A stretch of 64,000 nucleotides of DNA from Myxococcales bacterium (GTDB lineage Bacteria; Myxococcota_A; Bradymonadia; Bradymonadales; Bradymonadaceae). Both the position numbers and the translations under genes were made by a program. Numbering within the stretch: position 1 is the first letter of the stretch; the number at the start of each line of letters is the position of its first letter. Below, in pieces: positions 48,459 to 58,445 of this stretch. The notes under the pieces were generated by a model that was given only the letters and a program-made list of their open reading frames with translations, was not told where the DNA came from and did not search any database. The stretch lies in the NCBI GenBank assembly GCA_007120035.1, contig SKON01000013.1:56008-120007 (forward strand), written 5' to 3'.

Positions 48459-48968
48459 ATGAAAGCTCGCTACCTGACTGTCGCCGGGGTGCTCTTGCTC
48501 CTCTTCGCGATCGGGTTCTCGGCCTGCTTCAACCCCCGCGAGGGCTACGCGCCGGAGCAACCCATTGCTTTTAGCCACCAGATCCATTCCGGTGAGAACG
48601 AGATCGCCTGCGGGTACTGCCACGTCAGTCCTGGAGAGGGGCCCCACTCGTCTGTCCCCAGCATCAATACCTGCATGAACTGTCACGGCCAGGTCGCCAC
48701 GGACAGGCCCGAGATCCAAAAGCTCACCCAGTACTGGGAGGACGGTACCCCCATCGAGTGGGTCAAGGTCCACGACATGCCGGACCACGTGAAGTTCAGC
48801 CACTCCCCGCACATCCAGCGCGGGATTGACTGCGCTGAGTGTCACGGCCAGGTCAACCGCATGGACAAGGTCGAAGTCACCAACCCCTTCAACATGGGAT
48901 GGTGCGTCGACTGCCACCGCGAGCCCGAGCACAACGCCCCGATTGACTGCGTCACCTGTCATTACTGA
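48459..48968 (+). CDS. actA: Alternative complex III subunit A, pentaheme cytochrome c
   Basis: This is a 169-residue protein; the ATG at 48459 follows GGAGTAGTTGGAAGT. A membrane anchor or signal is followed by five CxxCH haem c sites (CGYCH, CMNCH, CAECH, CVDCH, CVTCH). ActA takes electrons from the Fe-S subunit and passes them on. It heads the actABCDEF order. Confidence 0.9.
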   Translation: MKARYLTVAGVLLLLFAIGFSACFNPREGYAPEQPIAFSHQIHSGENEIACGYCHVSPGEGPHSSVPSINTCMNCHGQVATDRPEIQKLTQYWEDGTPIEWVKVHDMPDHVKFSHSPHIQRGIDCAECHGQVNRMDKVEVTNPFNMGWCVDCHREPEHNAPIDCVTCHY

Positions 48969-49028
48969 GTCCCGCAGGTATCCACCGAGCACGGCGTCAC
49001 CACCTTCGAGGACGCCACCATTTCCAGA

Positions 49029-52000
49029 ATGGTCGCCATGAGTAAGAACCAGAAAGATCCGGTGTTGCCCAGACACTCCAACCCCCAGCCGGGAGCCACC
49101 GCGGTTCTCCGGACCAGTCAGGACGGCGACCTCACGGTCAGCTTCTCCGACGGGTCGGAGTCCCTCTCCATGAACCGACGGGACTTCCTCCGCGTCAGCG
49201 GCGCCGCCGCCGCCACAGCCGCTATGACCAGCGTGGCCTGCCGGCGTCCCCAGCGGCACATCGTCCCCTACGTGGACCGACCCGAAGAAGTGCGCATCGG
49301 CATCACCAACCAGTACGCCAGCGTCTGCAACGCCTGCCCCGCCCAATGCGGGACCCTGGTGAAGACCCGGGCCGGTCGCCCCTTCAAGCTCGAGGGCAAC
49401 CCCAAGCACCCTGTGAGTCGAGGCGCTCTCTGCGCCCGCGGCCAGGCCTCCTACATGGATCTCTACGATCCCGATCGCCTCCGCACCCCCGTCCGCCCCG
49501 GCGCCTCCGAGGTGAGCTGGCAAGCCGTCGACGAGGAGCTGGTCGCCAAGGTCGCCGAGGCCCGCCAGGGCGCTTCCCTGCGGATCCTCACCGGCGCCAT
49601 CACCGGCCCGGCCACCCAGGCCCTGATCGACACCATCGTCGGTGACCTCCCCAACGCAAGGCACGTGCGCTACGAGCCCCTGGCTGACGACGCGGTCCTG
49701 GCCGCTGCGGCCAACAACTACGGCGACGCCCACCTGCCCAACTACCACTTCGACCGCGCCAACCTCGTGGTCTCCTTCGGCAGCGACTTCCTGGCCACCT
49801 GGCTCTCCCCTGTCGAGTTCGCCCGCGACTTCGCCTCCCGGCGAGATCCCGACAACGACATGAGCCGCCTGATCGCCTTCGAGGGGTCCCTGACCCTGAC
49901 GGGCATCAACGCCGACCACCGCGTCAAGGTCCGGCCCGACCACCTGCCCTACGTGGCCCTTGCCGTGGCTCACGAGCTCTTCGAGAACCACCGCCCCGGC
50001 GGCGTGCCCCGGAGCCCGGTGCAGCAGCGCCTCCAGCCCTTCGATCCCGACTCGGTCTCCGAGCTCACCGGCGTCTCCGCCGACACCCTTCGGTCCGTCG
50101 CCGCCCAGCTCGCCGACAACGCCGGAGAGTCCATCGTCCTGGCCGGCGGCTCCGCCAGCGCCTCCCCGGACGGGATCACTCTCGAGACCGCCGTCAACCT
50201 GATCAACGCCGCGCTCCGCAACGACGGCGCCACCGTCGACCGGTCCCACGCCAACCAGCGAGGCGTCACCGACCCGAACGCTCTGCAGTCCCTCCTCGAC
50301 GAGATCGAGGCCGGCGACGTCGACATCCTGATCATCGACGGCACGAACCCCGTCTACTCCGCCCCCGGCGGCGTCGACGTGGCCGCCGCCATCGAGAGCG
50401 TGGACTTCGTCATCTCCACCTCCACCCACCTCGACGAGACCTCGGCCCTGGCCGACCTCGTCGCCACCGGGTGCCACTCCCTGGAAGCCTGGGGCGACTC
50501 CAGCCCCCGCACCGGCGTCTACGCCATCCAGCAGCCGGCGATCCTCCCCCTCTTCTCCAACCGGGCCTTCGAGGACAGCCTCCTGATCTGGTTCGGTGCC
50601 GACGGCCAGAACCAGGCACTGGCTCAGTTTTTGGAGCCCTCAGAGCGCCCTCCCACGCACCACGAACCGGCCAACGTCCCCTACGATCCGGGCCCCTTCT
50701 ACCGATTCCTCCGGGCTCAGTGGCAGTCTCTCCACGAAGCCTCCGGCAGCCTGGCGAGCTTCGAGCAATTCTGGACCGCCAGCCTCCGGGACGGCGTCTT
50801 CGTCCACGCCCGCGAGGAAGGCCCCCGTCGGATCTTCAACCCCCGCCGGGCTGTTGAGCTTCTGCCCCAGGAGCTCCCCGCCGCCGAGTCCGTCGGCGCC
50901 GGTGACCTCGACGCCAAGTGGGTCCAGCTCTTCCCCAGCATCCCCCTCTACGACGGTCGGCAGGCCAACAACGGCCACCTCCAGGAGCTCCCCGATCCCA
51001 TCAGCCGCCACACCTGGGGCTCCTACGCCATGGTGGGCTATCGCACCGCCCAGGCCGCCAACCTCGAGACCGGCCAGATCCTGGAGATCAGCAACGAAGC
51101 CGGCGACGCCCTGGAGTTCCCGGTCCTGATCATCCCCGGGATGCACGAAGACACCATCGCTATCCCCCTCGGATACGGCCGCACCAGCGCCGGCGGCGTC
51201 GGCAACGATGTCGGCTCCAACGCCTACCGTCTGGCCACAAACACCGACAATGGACCCGCCTACGTCACCAACCAGCTCTCCATCCGCCGCCTCGGCCGCG
51301 TGGAGCGTCCCTCCACCATCAAGGGCGCCGGCGTGGTCGACATCGACCGCCACCGGATCCTGGCTACCGCCACTCTCGACGAGTACAAGGCCGACCCGGA
51401 AGCCAACATCTACCGCACCCCCACCACCGCCACGGTCTGGGAAGACCACGACTTCGGCGACCTGAAATGGGGCATGTCCATCGACATGACCAAGTGCACC
51501 GGCTGCTCGGCCTGCGTCATCGCCTGCCAGGAGGAGAACAACATCCCCGTCGTCGGCCGCCAGGGCATCCTGGAAGGCCGCGAGATGTCCTGGATGCGTA
51601 TCGACCGGTACTACGAGCTCCCCGAAGAGGCCCTCGAAGAGCGGACCCTCTTCAACGATCCCATGTACGAAGACGACCCCCAGCTGGCCTTCGCCGAGCA
51701 CCTCGACGAGCCCAAGGTCGTCTTCCAGCCCATGCTCTGCCAGCACTGTGACCGGGCCCCCTGCGAGACCGTCTGCCCCGTGCTCGCCACGATGCAGAGC
51801 AACGACGGCCTCAACCAGATGTCCTACCAGGCCTGCGTGGGGACTCGGTACTGCGCCAACAACTGCCCCTACAAGGTCCGGCGCTTCAACTGGTTCAACT
51901 ACACCGAAAACCGGACCGACTCCTTCTTCGCTCGTCTCTACCCGGAGCTCAAGGAGCACGGCCGCCTCAACGCCGCTGAGCCCTTGCACCTCGCCCAAAA

Positions 52001-52310
52001 CCCGGACGTTACGACACGGGCTCGGGGGGTGATGGAGAAGTGCAGCTTCTGCGTACAGCGGATTCGTCGAGCCAAGTGGGAAATCATGAAAGACGGACGC
52101 CGGACCTTCCGAGATGGAGAAGTCGTCACCGCCTGCCAGCAGAGCTGCCCGGCCGACGCCATCTCCTTCGGGAACATGCTTGATGAACAACACCGGGTCA
52201 CCCGGGAGAAGAACGAAAAGCGGACCATGACCGCCTTGAGCGATCTCAACACCCAGCCCGCTGTCTCCTACATGACCTGGATCCGCAACACCGACGAAGA
52301 ACTGGCCTGA
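49029..52310 (+). CDS. actB: Alternative complex III subunit B, molybdopterin-oxidoreductase-like plus Fe-S protein
   Basis: This is a 1093-residue fusion. A Tat-type motif (MNRRDFLRVSG) starts at residue 48, which gives a long N-terminal leader; ATG at 49038 is an alternative start. The ~700-residue molybdopterin-like part follows, probably cofactor-free as in other ActB. The C-terminal ferredoxin-like part has four Cys clusters: CTGCSACVIAC, CQHCDRAPCETVC, CVGTRYCANNC and CSFCVQRI...CQQSC, which bind Fe-S clusters. It forms the periplasmic core of alternative complex III. Confidence 0.92.
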   Translation: MVAMSKNQKDPVLPRHSNPQPGATAVLRTSQDGDLTVSFSDGSESLSMNRRDFLRVSGAAAATAAMTSVACRRPQRHIVPYVDRPEEVRIGITNQYASVCNACPAQCGTLVKTRAGRPFKLEGNPKHPVSRGALCARGQASYMDLYDPDRLRTPVRPGASEVSWQAVDEELVAKVAEARQGASLRILTGAITGPATQALIDTIVGDLPNARHVRYEPLADDAVLAAAANNYGDAHLPNYHFDRANLVVSFGSDFLATWLSPVEFARDFASRRDPDNDMSRLIAFEGSLTLTGINADHRVKVRPDHLPYVALAVAHELFENHRPGGVPRSPVQQRLQPFDPDSVSELTGVSADTLRSVAAQLADNAGESIVLAGGSASASPDGITLETAVNLINAALRNDGATVDRSHANQRGVTDPNALQSLLDEIEAGDVDILIIDGTNPVYSAPGGVDVAAAIESVDFVISTSTHLDETSALADLVATGCHSLEAWGDSSPRTGVYAIQQPAILPLFSNRAFEDSLLIWFGADGQNQALAQFLEPSERPPTHHEPANVPYDPGPFYRFLRAQWQSLHEASGSLASFEQFWTASLRDGVFVHAREEGPRRIFNPRRAVELLPQELPAAESVGAGDLDAKWVQLFPSIPLYDGRQANNGHLQELPDPISRHTWGSYAMVGYRTAQAANLETGQILEISNEAGDALEFPVLIIPGMHEDTIAIPLGYGRTSAGGVGNDVGSNAYRLATNTDNGPAYVTNQLSIRRLGRVERPSTIKGAGVVDIDRHRILATATLDEYKADPEANIYRTPTTATVWEDHDFGDLKWGMSIDMTKCTGCSACVIACQEENNIPVVGRQGILEGREMSWMRIDRYYELPEEALEERTLFNDPMYEDDPQLAFAEHLDEPKVVFQPMLCQHCDRAPCETVCPVLATMQSNDGLNQMSYQACVGTRYCANNCPYKVRRFNWFNYTENRTDSFFARLYPELKEHGRLNAAEPLHLAQNPDVTTRARGVMEKCSFCVQRIRRAKWEIMKDGRRTFRDGEVVTACQQSCPADAISFGNMLDEQHRVTREKNEKRTMTALSDLNTQPAVSYMTWIRNTDEELA

Positions 52311-52365
52311 ACCAACGTGGTTCGTTGACCGATGCTGACTGACTGACGCTCTCTCGAGTCCCAGT

Positions 52366-53805
52366 ATGAAACACAGTGAGTTACAAGGACGTCCCCGCAC
52401 GACCGACGGGCAAGGCCCCTTCGGCGGCCCTCTGGCCAAGCGGGAACCCCTGGTCGCCGACGGGAAAACCTGGCGCGATGTCGATGACGACATCGCTCGC
52501 CATACCGAGGTGTTGCCCACCAAGATGTGGTGGTTCGCCTTCATCCCGTCCTTTCTGCTGATGCTCTTCTTCCTGGGTGCCCTGGGAGTGACCATCGGCA
52601 CCGGGATCGGCACCACCGGGATCAGCCACCCCGTCGGTTGGGGTGTGTTCATCGTGAACTTCGTCTTCTGGATCGGGATCGGGCACGCCGGGACACTGAT
52701 CTCGGCCATCCTCTTCCTCTTCCGGCAGACCTGGCGGACCGCCATTAACCGCTCCGCCGAGGCGATGACCCTCTTCGCGGTAGCCGTGGCCGGACTCTTC
52801 CCGCTTCTTCACACCGGTCGACCCTGGTTCGCCTACTGGCTCTTCCCCCTGCCCAATGGTCGGGGCCCCCTGTGGGTGAACTTCAACTCCCCCCTTCTGT
52901 GGGACGTCTTCGCCGTCTCCACCTATGGGACCATCTCCCTGGTCTTCTGGTACGTGGGACTCGTCCCCGACCTTGCGACCCTCCGAGACCGCGCCCACCA
53001 CCCGCTGCGCAAGAAGGTCTACGGACTCCTTTGCTTCGGCTGGACCGGCGGCAACCGCGCCTGGCGTCACTACGAGTCGGCCTACCTGATGCTCGCCGGA
53101 CTCGCCACGCCCCTGGTGCTCTCCGTGCACACCATCGTGTCCTTCGACTTCGCGGTCTCCGTGATCCCCGGATGGCACACCACGATCTTCCCGCCCTACT
53201 TCGTCGCCGGGGCCATCTTCTCCGGATTCGCCATGGTCATCACCCTGGCGATCATCATGAGAAAAGCCCTGAACCTCGAGAGCTACATCACCATCAACCA
53301 CCTGGAGGCCATGGCCAAGGTGGTGCTCTTAACCAGCGGGGTCGTAGGCATCGCCTACCTCACAGAGTTCGCCATCGCCTACTACTCGGCGGTACCCGCA
53401 GAGCGCTTCCACTTCGCCAACCGGATGTTCGGCCCCTACGCCTGGGCGGCCTTCATCATGTACGGCTGCAACATGGTCGTCCCTCAGCTCCTATGGTTTA
53501 AGAAGATTCGACGCAACATCGTCGTCCTCTTCATCATCTCCCTCTTCGTGAACCTCGGGATGTGGTTTGAGCGGTTCGTCATCGTCACCACCTCCCTCCA
53601 CCGGGACTTCGTCCCCAGCTCCTGGGGCATGTACGAGTTCCGGGCCATGGACTGGGCCCTGACCATCGGGTCCTTTGGGATGTTCTTTACCCTCTTCCTG
53701 CTCTTTGTCCGGGTCCTTCCCACGGTGACCATGTTTGAGGTCAAAGCCGTCATGGACCCCAAGACAGCCTCTCGAAAGAATCGCAAGGAGGTTGCTGATG
53801 GCTGA
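52366..53805 (+). CDS. actC: Alternative complex III subunit C, NrfD-like quinol-oxidising membrane protein
   Basis: This is a 479-residue protein with about ten TM helices and NrfD-like blocks ([28 protein letters not shown] with a conserved His; [10 protein letters not shown]). ActC holds a quinol site on the periplasmic side. The stop overlaps actD by 8 bp. Confidence 0.92.
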   Translation: MKHSELQGRPRTTDGQGPFGGPLAKREPLVADGKTWRDVDDDIARHTEVLPTKMWWFAFIPSFLLMLFFLGALGVTIGTGIGTTGISHPVGWGVFIVNFVFWIGIGHAGTLISAILFLFRQTWRTAINRSAEAMTLFAVAVAGLFPLLHTGRPWFAYWLFPLPNGRGPLWVNFNSPLLWDVFAVSTYGTISLVFWYVGLVPDLATLRDRAHHPLRKKVYGLLCFGWTGGNRAWRHYESAYLMLAGLATPLVLSVHTIVSFDFAVSVIPGWHTTIFPPYFVAGAIFSGFAMVITLAIIMRKALNLESYITINHLEAMAKVVLLTSGVVGIAYLTEFAIAYYSAVPAERFHFANRMFGPYAWAAFIMYGCNMVVPQLLWFKKIRRNIVVLFIISLFVNLGMWFERFVIVTTSLHRDFVPSSWGMYEFRAMDWALTIGSFGMFFTLFLLFVRVLPTVTMFEVKAVMDPKTASRKNRKEVADG

Positions 53806-54823
53806 TAATAAGGACCACAAGGACGAAAAGGACGAAAAGTCCGAAGCTGAGTCCACTGACGAAGAGGTCGTTGCCGAGGACGGCGAGGAGCTCGCCCTCG
53901 ATGACTCCGCTTCTAAAGAGGAGTCCGACGCACCCTCTGACGCCTCCGACGAGTCTGAGGACGACGTGTCCGCGAAAGACGACGACGAGCCCGAAGCTTC
54001 CGACGACGAGGAAGGCGACGTCGACTCTGACGACGAGCCCGAAGCTTCCGACGACGACGACGAGGACGAGGACTCCGACGACGAAGACGAGGACTCTGAC
54101 GACGAGGACTCTGACGACGAGGACTCTGACGACGAGGACTCTGACGACGAGGACTCCGACGACGTCGACTCTGACGACGAGCCCGAAGCTTCCGACGACG
54201 AGGACGACCGCGACGAGGAAGAAGACGACGACGAAGACGAAGAGCTCGCCGCGGACGCCGATGGAGGCGATGACGATGACGACGACGACGACGAAGCCGG
54301 CGACGGTGATGTCCTCGGGATCGCGGCCTTCTTCGACCTCCCCGACGATCTGATGCTCGCCGCCGCCCACACCCGGGACTCCAAGTGGGACAACTTCGAT
54401 GCCTTCTCCCCCTTCCCCATCCACGGCATGGACGACGCCATGGGCCTGGGTCGTTCCTGGATCCCCTGGGTCACCTTTGGGGCCGGTTCGGCGGGCCTAA
54501 TGACGGCCATCGCCCTCCAGTTCGGGACCATGACCTTTGACTGGCCCATGATCATCGGCGGCAAGCCCTATGCTCCCTGGCCGTCTTTTGTCCCCGTCAT
54601 GTTCGAGCTCACCGTCCTCATGGCGGGCTGCATCTCGGCGCTGGTGATGCTCATCGCTGCCGGATGCTTCAAGAAGCCCCTGATCATCGACCCCGAGCTC
54701 ACCCAGGATCGCTTCGCCCTCTGGATCTCCGCCGACGACGAGGAGTTCGACCTCGCCGCCATCAAGGAGTTCATGGAGACCCTGGATCCCGTGGAAATCC
54801 GTACCATCACGGCCGAGGCCTGA
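53798..54823 (+). CDS. actD: Alternative complex III subunit D with very acidic N-terminal extension
   Basis: This is a 341-residue protein. The ATG at 53798 has AAGGAG upstream, inside the end of actC. The C-terminal ~165 residues are a normal ActD (DUF3341) domain: [19 protein letters not shown], then two TM helices, then [16 protein letters not shown]. The first ~170 residues are almost all Asp, Glu and Ser, with DEDSD repeats. Other ActD proteins lack this. The tail is encoded by DNA repeats (see 54089-54163). Confidence 0.9.
   Translation: MADNKDHKDEKDEKSEAESTDEEVVAEDGEELALDDSASKEESDAPSDASDESEDDVSAKDDDEPEASDDEEGDVDSDDEPEASDDDDEDEDSDDEDEDSDDEDSDDEDSDDEDSDDEDSDDVDSDDEPEASDDEDDRDEEEDDDEDEELAADADGGDDDDDDDDEAGDGDVLGIAAFFDLPDDLMLAAAHTRDSKWDNFDAFSPFPIHGMDDAMGLGRSWIPWVTFGAGSAGLMTAIALQFGTMTFDWPMIIGGKPYAPWPSFVPVMFELTVLMAGCISALVMLIAAGCFKKPLIIDPELTQDRFALWISADDEEFDLAAIKEFMETLDPVEIRTITAEA
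54089..54163. repeat. 15-bp tandem repeats in actD
   Basis: Five consecutive 15-bp units of GAGGACTCTGACGAC (the last with one change) encode repeated EDSDD. A longer block built on GACGAGCCCGAAGCTTCC also occurs three times nearby (about 53981, 54031 and 54176). In-frame units allow length change without frameshift. Confidence 0.95.
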
Positions 54824-54826
54824 CCC

Positions 54827-55501
54827 ATGTGTTGTCGACGAACCACAACCGGTCTTGTTGCGCTGGCCCTCCTCGCCATCACCTCCATGGGATGCGAAGA
54901 GATCGGCGCCCTCCCCGCCGATGGGGACAAGCCCTTTGCCCCCCTCAACCCCATCGAGGGGATGCATATCCAGCCCAACTACAAGGACCAGGACTTCCAG
55001 CCGATCTTTCGCGACGATCAGGCCCGGGGAATGCGCCTGCCTCCTGCGGGGACCGTCCCCGTCAACGGCATCGACCGCGATCCCTTCGCGACGCCTGAGG
55101 ACGCCGACGCCTGGGCCAACCCGGTCCCGGTGACCATGGACACCCTGACCTACGGGCAGTTCCTCTACAACACCCACTGCGCAACCTGCCACGGCATGGA
55201 AGGTCATGGCGATGGCCCGGTCCCCACCAACACCGACTACGGTGCCCCTCCCACGCTCAACAGCGACGGGCTTCGGGCCACCTCGGATGGGCGGATTTAC
55301 CACGTGATCGCCTACGGCCAGAACGCCATGGGATCCTACAAGAATCAACTCGATGAGCTGGAGCGATGGGCCGTAGTCAACTACGTCCGCGCTCTCCAAC
55401 GGGCCGACCGCCCCGAGCCTATCGACCTCGACCGCATGCGTGCTGCCGCGGCGGACGATCCGCAAGCTGAATTGGATGTTCAAGAAACCGAGGGCCTCTA
55501 A
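54827..55501 (+). CDS. actE: Alternative complex III subunit E, monohaem cytochrome c lipoprotein
   Basis: This is a 224-residue protein with a lipobox (TSMGC), one haem c site (CATCH) and a distal Met in the segment GQNAMGSYKNQL. It starts 3 bp after actD. It is the peripheral cytochrome that hands electrons to the next carrier. Confidence 0.9.
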   Translation: MCCRRTTTGLVALALLAITSMGCEEIGALPADGDKPFAPLNPIEGMHIQPNYKDQDFQPIFRDDQARGMRLPPAGTVPVNGIDRDPFATPEDADAWANPVPVTMDTLTYGQFLYNTHCATCHGMEGHGDGPVPTNTDYGAPPTLNSDGLRATSDGRIYHVIAYGQNAMGSYKNQLDELERWAVVNYVRALQRADRPEPIDLDRMRAAAADDPQAELDVQETEGL

Positions 55502-55551
55502 GCCCCGCGTCTTCACCGACGTGGTTGTCACACAGGAATGAGGCGACGTTC

Positions 55552-56826
55552 ATGGCGCAAGCAAGTCACCATCACGAGATCGAACCACCCGGCGAACTGG
55601 TGGTCCCCAAGTGGATCTACACCACAGGGATCGCACTGATCATCGTCGGGCTGGTGGCCTTTGCCGCCGGGCTCTTTTCCAACCCCGAGAGAGCCTGGCG
55701 GGGATATGTCATCGGCTTCTGGTTTGCCTTCTCTCTCGGCCTGTCCGGCCCCTTCTTTGTGGCCACCCAGTACCTCTCCCGGGCAGGGTGGTCCGTCTCC
55801 ATTCGACGGATCCCGGAGTCCTTCGGGGCCTTCCTCTACCCGGCGGTGATCCTCGGCATCATCGGCCTCCTGGGTATCGACTACCTCTTCGGGTGGCTCA
55901 ACCCCGACGTCTTCGATCCCAACAGCGACGTCTTCGACCCCATCGTCCTTGAGAAAGAGCTGGTCTTGCACCGCACCGGCATCTGGTTGGCCACCCTGGC
56001 CTCCACGATCGTCCTTGCCGGCCTTCACTTCTTCATGCGCAAGAATAGCCTCGCCCAGGACGAAGACGGTGACCCCCAACGAACGATCACCAACACCTGG
56101 CTCAGCGCCGGGTTCGTCATCGCCTTCGTCCTCGGGGTCTCCTTCATGAGCTGGTACTGGCTCATGACCTACGATCCCCACTGGTACTCCACGATGCTCT
56201 CGGTCTACGCCTTCGCCGGCCTCTTCCAGACCGGGCTCGCCGTGATGGCCATCCTCCTCATCTACATGCTCCGCCACGATACCCTTGGCGAGGCCGCGGG
56301 GATGCAGCACCTCCACGACGTGGGCAAGCTCGTCTTCGCCTTCACCGTGTTCAACGCCTACATCGCCTTCAGCCAGTTCCTCCTCCTCTGGTACGCCCAG
56401 ATCCCGGAGACCATCAAGTACTACGCAGACCGGACCGCTGAGGGCTGGGGGCTCTTCCTCCTGATCCTCCCCTTCGTGAAGTTCATCATCCCCTTCCTGC
56501 TCCTGCTTCCCCAGGACTCGAAGAAGAACAAGCGAAACGTCCTCCTCTACATGTGCGTCCTCCTCATCGCCGCTCAACTCTTTGAGCTGTGGATCTGGGT
56601 GATGCCCTACTGGTACGGCATGGGCGGCCTGATGGCCCCCATGGTCCCCATCTTCGAGCTGCCCATCGCACTGGGCTTCGTCGGACTCTTCGTCGTGGTC
56701 GTCGCTAAGGCGCTCTCCAGCGCCCCCCTGGTGCCTCTGAAAGATCCCTATCTGAACGAGAGCATCCCCCACTCGCACGACCACCTGATCTACCCCAACG
56801 GAAAGCCCGGCGACTCCGACAGCTGA
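55552..56826 (+). CDS. actF: Alternative complex III subunit F, quinol-binding membrane protein
   Basis: This is a 424-residue protein from the ATG at 55552. It has about ten TM helices, ending in PLKDPYLNESIPHSHDH. Blocks such as SFMSWYWLMTYDPHWYSTM and GWGLFLLILPFVKF are typical of ActF. It lies beside ActC in the complex and is thought to help move protons. Confidence 0.92.
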   Translation: MAQASHHHEIEPPGELVVPKWIYTTGIALIIVGLVAFAAGLFSNPERAWRGYVIGFWFAFSLGLSGPFFVATQYLSRAGWSVSIRRIPESFGAFLYPAVILGIIGLLGIDYLFGWLNPDVFDPNSDVFDPIVLEKELVLHRTGIWLATLASTIVLAGLHFFMRKNSLAQDEDGDPQRTITNTWLSAGFVIAFVLGVSFMSWYWLMTYDPHWYSTMLSVYAFAGLFQTGLAVMAILLIYMLRHDTLGEAAGMQHLHDVGKLVFAFTVFNAYIAFSQFLLLWYAQIPETIKYYADRTAEGWGLFLLILPFVKFIIPFLLLLPQDSKKNKRNVLLYMCVLLIAAQLFELWIWVMPYWYGMGGLMAPMVPIFELPIALGFVGLFVVVVAKALSSAPLVPLKDPYLNESIPHSHDHLIYPNGKPGDSDS

Positions 56827-56866
56827 TCCACTCAACTGGCTGATGCCGCTTGGAAGCAGTGACGAC

Positions 56867-58366
56867 ATGAAAAACGCTACGCGAAAACACGGTTTGAAGA
56901 TCGCCCTGGCGGCCGGTGGCCTCCTGGTGCTCATCCCCACGGTCTACGGCCAGGGCATGGGACTGCAGACCCTCGAGAGGATGCAGGTCGCCACGCCCCA
57001 GACCCTGGAGCGAGGTGCCGAGATCTACGACGTCCAATGCGCCTCCTGTCACGGCGATCAGGGCCAGGGGGGCGCCGCCCTCGGCGAGCGCCTTGGAGCT
57101 CAAGGCTTCGTCGGCGTCGAGGTAGAGCGCTCCGGGCTCGAATCCATCGTCAGCGTGATCTCCCACGGCATCGAGTACGACGACGAGCTCGAAGACGGCG
57201 AAGAGGCCCCCGACCGGGTGGACCACCCCGTGTTCGAGAACCTCTTCTTCCAGGACCAATGGGCCGTCGCCCACTACGTTCACAGCCTGATCGACGATCC
57301 ACGGCCCAGCCCCCCCGAGGTGGTGGCTCGGATCCGGGAAGAGGCCGAGTTCGGCGTCTGCGATCCCGATATTCGCGCCGGGATCGCCGACTTCATCGAA
57401 CCCTCCGACGACGCCCAGATCGAAGCCGGCCGCCAGGAGTACTCGATTCAATGCGTCTCCTGTCACGGCGCCGAAGGCCTCGGTGACGGCCCGGCCGGCG
57501 CCGCCGTGGGAGCCCGAAACTTCCACGACGATCCCGACGAATGGGTCAACGGCACCAGCGCCCTGGCCCTCTTCAACTCTCTGCAGGCCGGCGTCGGCAA
57601 CAATATGCCCTCCTACGCCCACCTTCCCGACGAGACCGTCTGGAACCTCGTCTACTACATGCAGGCCGAGCTGATCCCCGAAGAGAACATCGAAGAGCTC
57701 ACCGACGCCCAGATCGACGAAGCCTGCCGGGCCTTGAGCGCTCCTCCACGGCCTCCCTCGATCCCTATCGAGAAGGCCATGGAGTTCCTCGCCATGGACG
57801 CCGAAGAAGACCGCATGATCCGCCGAATGCAGTACGGTGACCCCCTGGTCGCCGCCGACGCCGACGCCACCCGCGGTCAAGAGATCTACACCCAGAGCTG
57901 TGCCTCCTGTCACGGCGCCGAAGGTAGCTCCAACGGACCCCTCGGGCCCTACGGCACCTTCCCGCCCTTCCTCTTCCTCGACCTCCCGGAGCTTGTCCCT
58001 GCCTCCGCCGGCGGGACCTACCAGGATCTCGCCGGACGGACCCTCGGAGGGCCCCACAGCGCCCTTCCGGACATGTTCTCCGTCGTCGGTCTCAATGACC
58101 AAGACTGGAAGGATCTCCAGGCGTACCTGGCCAGCCTCCCCGGTGAGGGCAGCGACCGCGTCCGGGTCTACGACCCCACCGCCCTCCCCGAGGACGAAGA
58201 CGCCGACGAGGAGTCCCTCGAAGCCGAGGAGGCTCTCGACGAAGACACCGACGCTGGTGAGGAAACCACCGAGGTTCGGGAGGAACCTGACAGCCCGGCA
58301 CCACAAGAAGAACCCGAAACTGCTCCGCCCGTTGACACCGACGACACCGACGAGGACAACCAGTAG
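56867..58366 (+). CDS. Triheme cytochrome c with acidic C-terminal tail
   Basis: This is a 499-residue protein with a signal peptide (MKNATRKHGLKIALAAGG). Three haem c sites are seen: CASCH (near residue 60), CVSCH (near 200) and CASCH (near 345), each in a cytochrome c domain. The C-terminal ~60 residues are acidic and disordered. Placed between actF and coxB, it may carry electrons from alternative complex III to the oxidase (inference). Confidence 0.85.
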   Translation: MKNATRKHGLKIALAAGGLLVLIPTVYGQGMGLQTLERMQVATPQTLERGAEIYDVQCASCHGDQGQGGAALGERLGAQGFVGVEVERSGLESIVSVISHGIEYDDELEDGEEAPDRVDHPVFENLFFQDQWAVAHYVHSLIDDPRPSPPEVVARIREEAEFGVCDPDIRAGIADFIEPSDDAQIEAGRQEYSIQCVSCHGAEGLGDGPAGAAVGARNFHDDPDEWVNGTSALALFNSLQAGVGNNMPSYAHLPDETVWNLVYYMQAELIPEENIEELTDAQIDEACRALSAPPRPPSIPIEKAMEFLAMDAEEDRMIRRMQYGDPLVAADADATRGQEIYTQSCASCHGAEGSSNGPLGPYGTFPPFLFLDLPELVPASAGGTYQDLAGRTLGGPHSALPDMFSVVGLNDQDWKDLQAYLASLPGEGSDRVRVYDPTALPEDEDADEESLEAEEALDEDTDAGEETTEVREEPDSPAPQEEPETAPPVDTDDTDEDNQ

Positions 58367-58445
58367 AGAGCGAGGCCCTGCCTTGACCCTCCACGACGCC
58401 TCATGCCACTTTTCGTCTCCACCCCGCGCACCTACGAGTCCTGCG

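Noticed and set aside
53750..54424. Hydrophobic Val-rich minus-strand frame opposite actD
   Set aside because: It is the reverse complement of GAC/GAG repeats, which reads as Val and Leu codons; it is not a real membrane protein.
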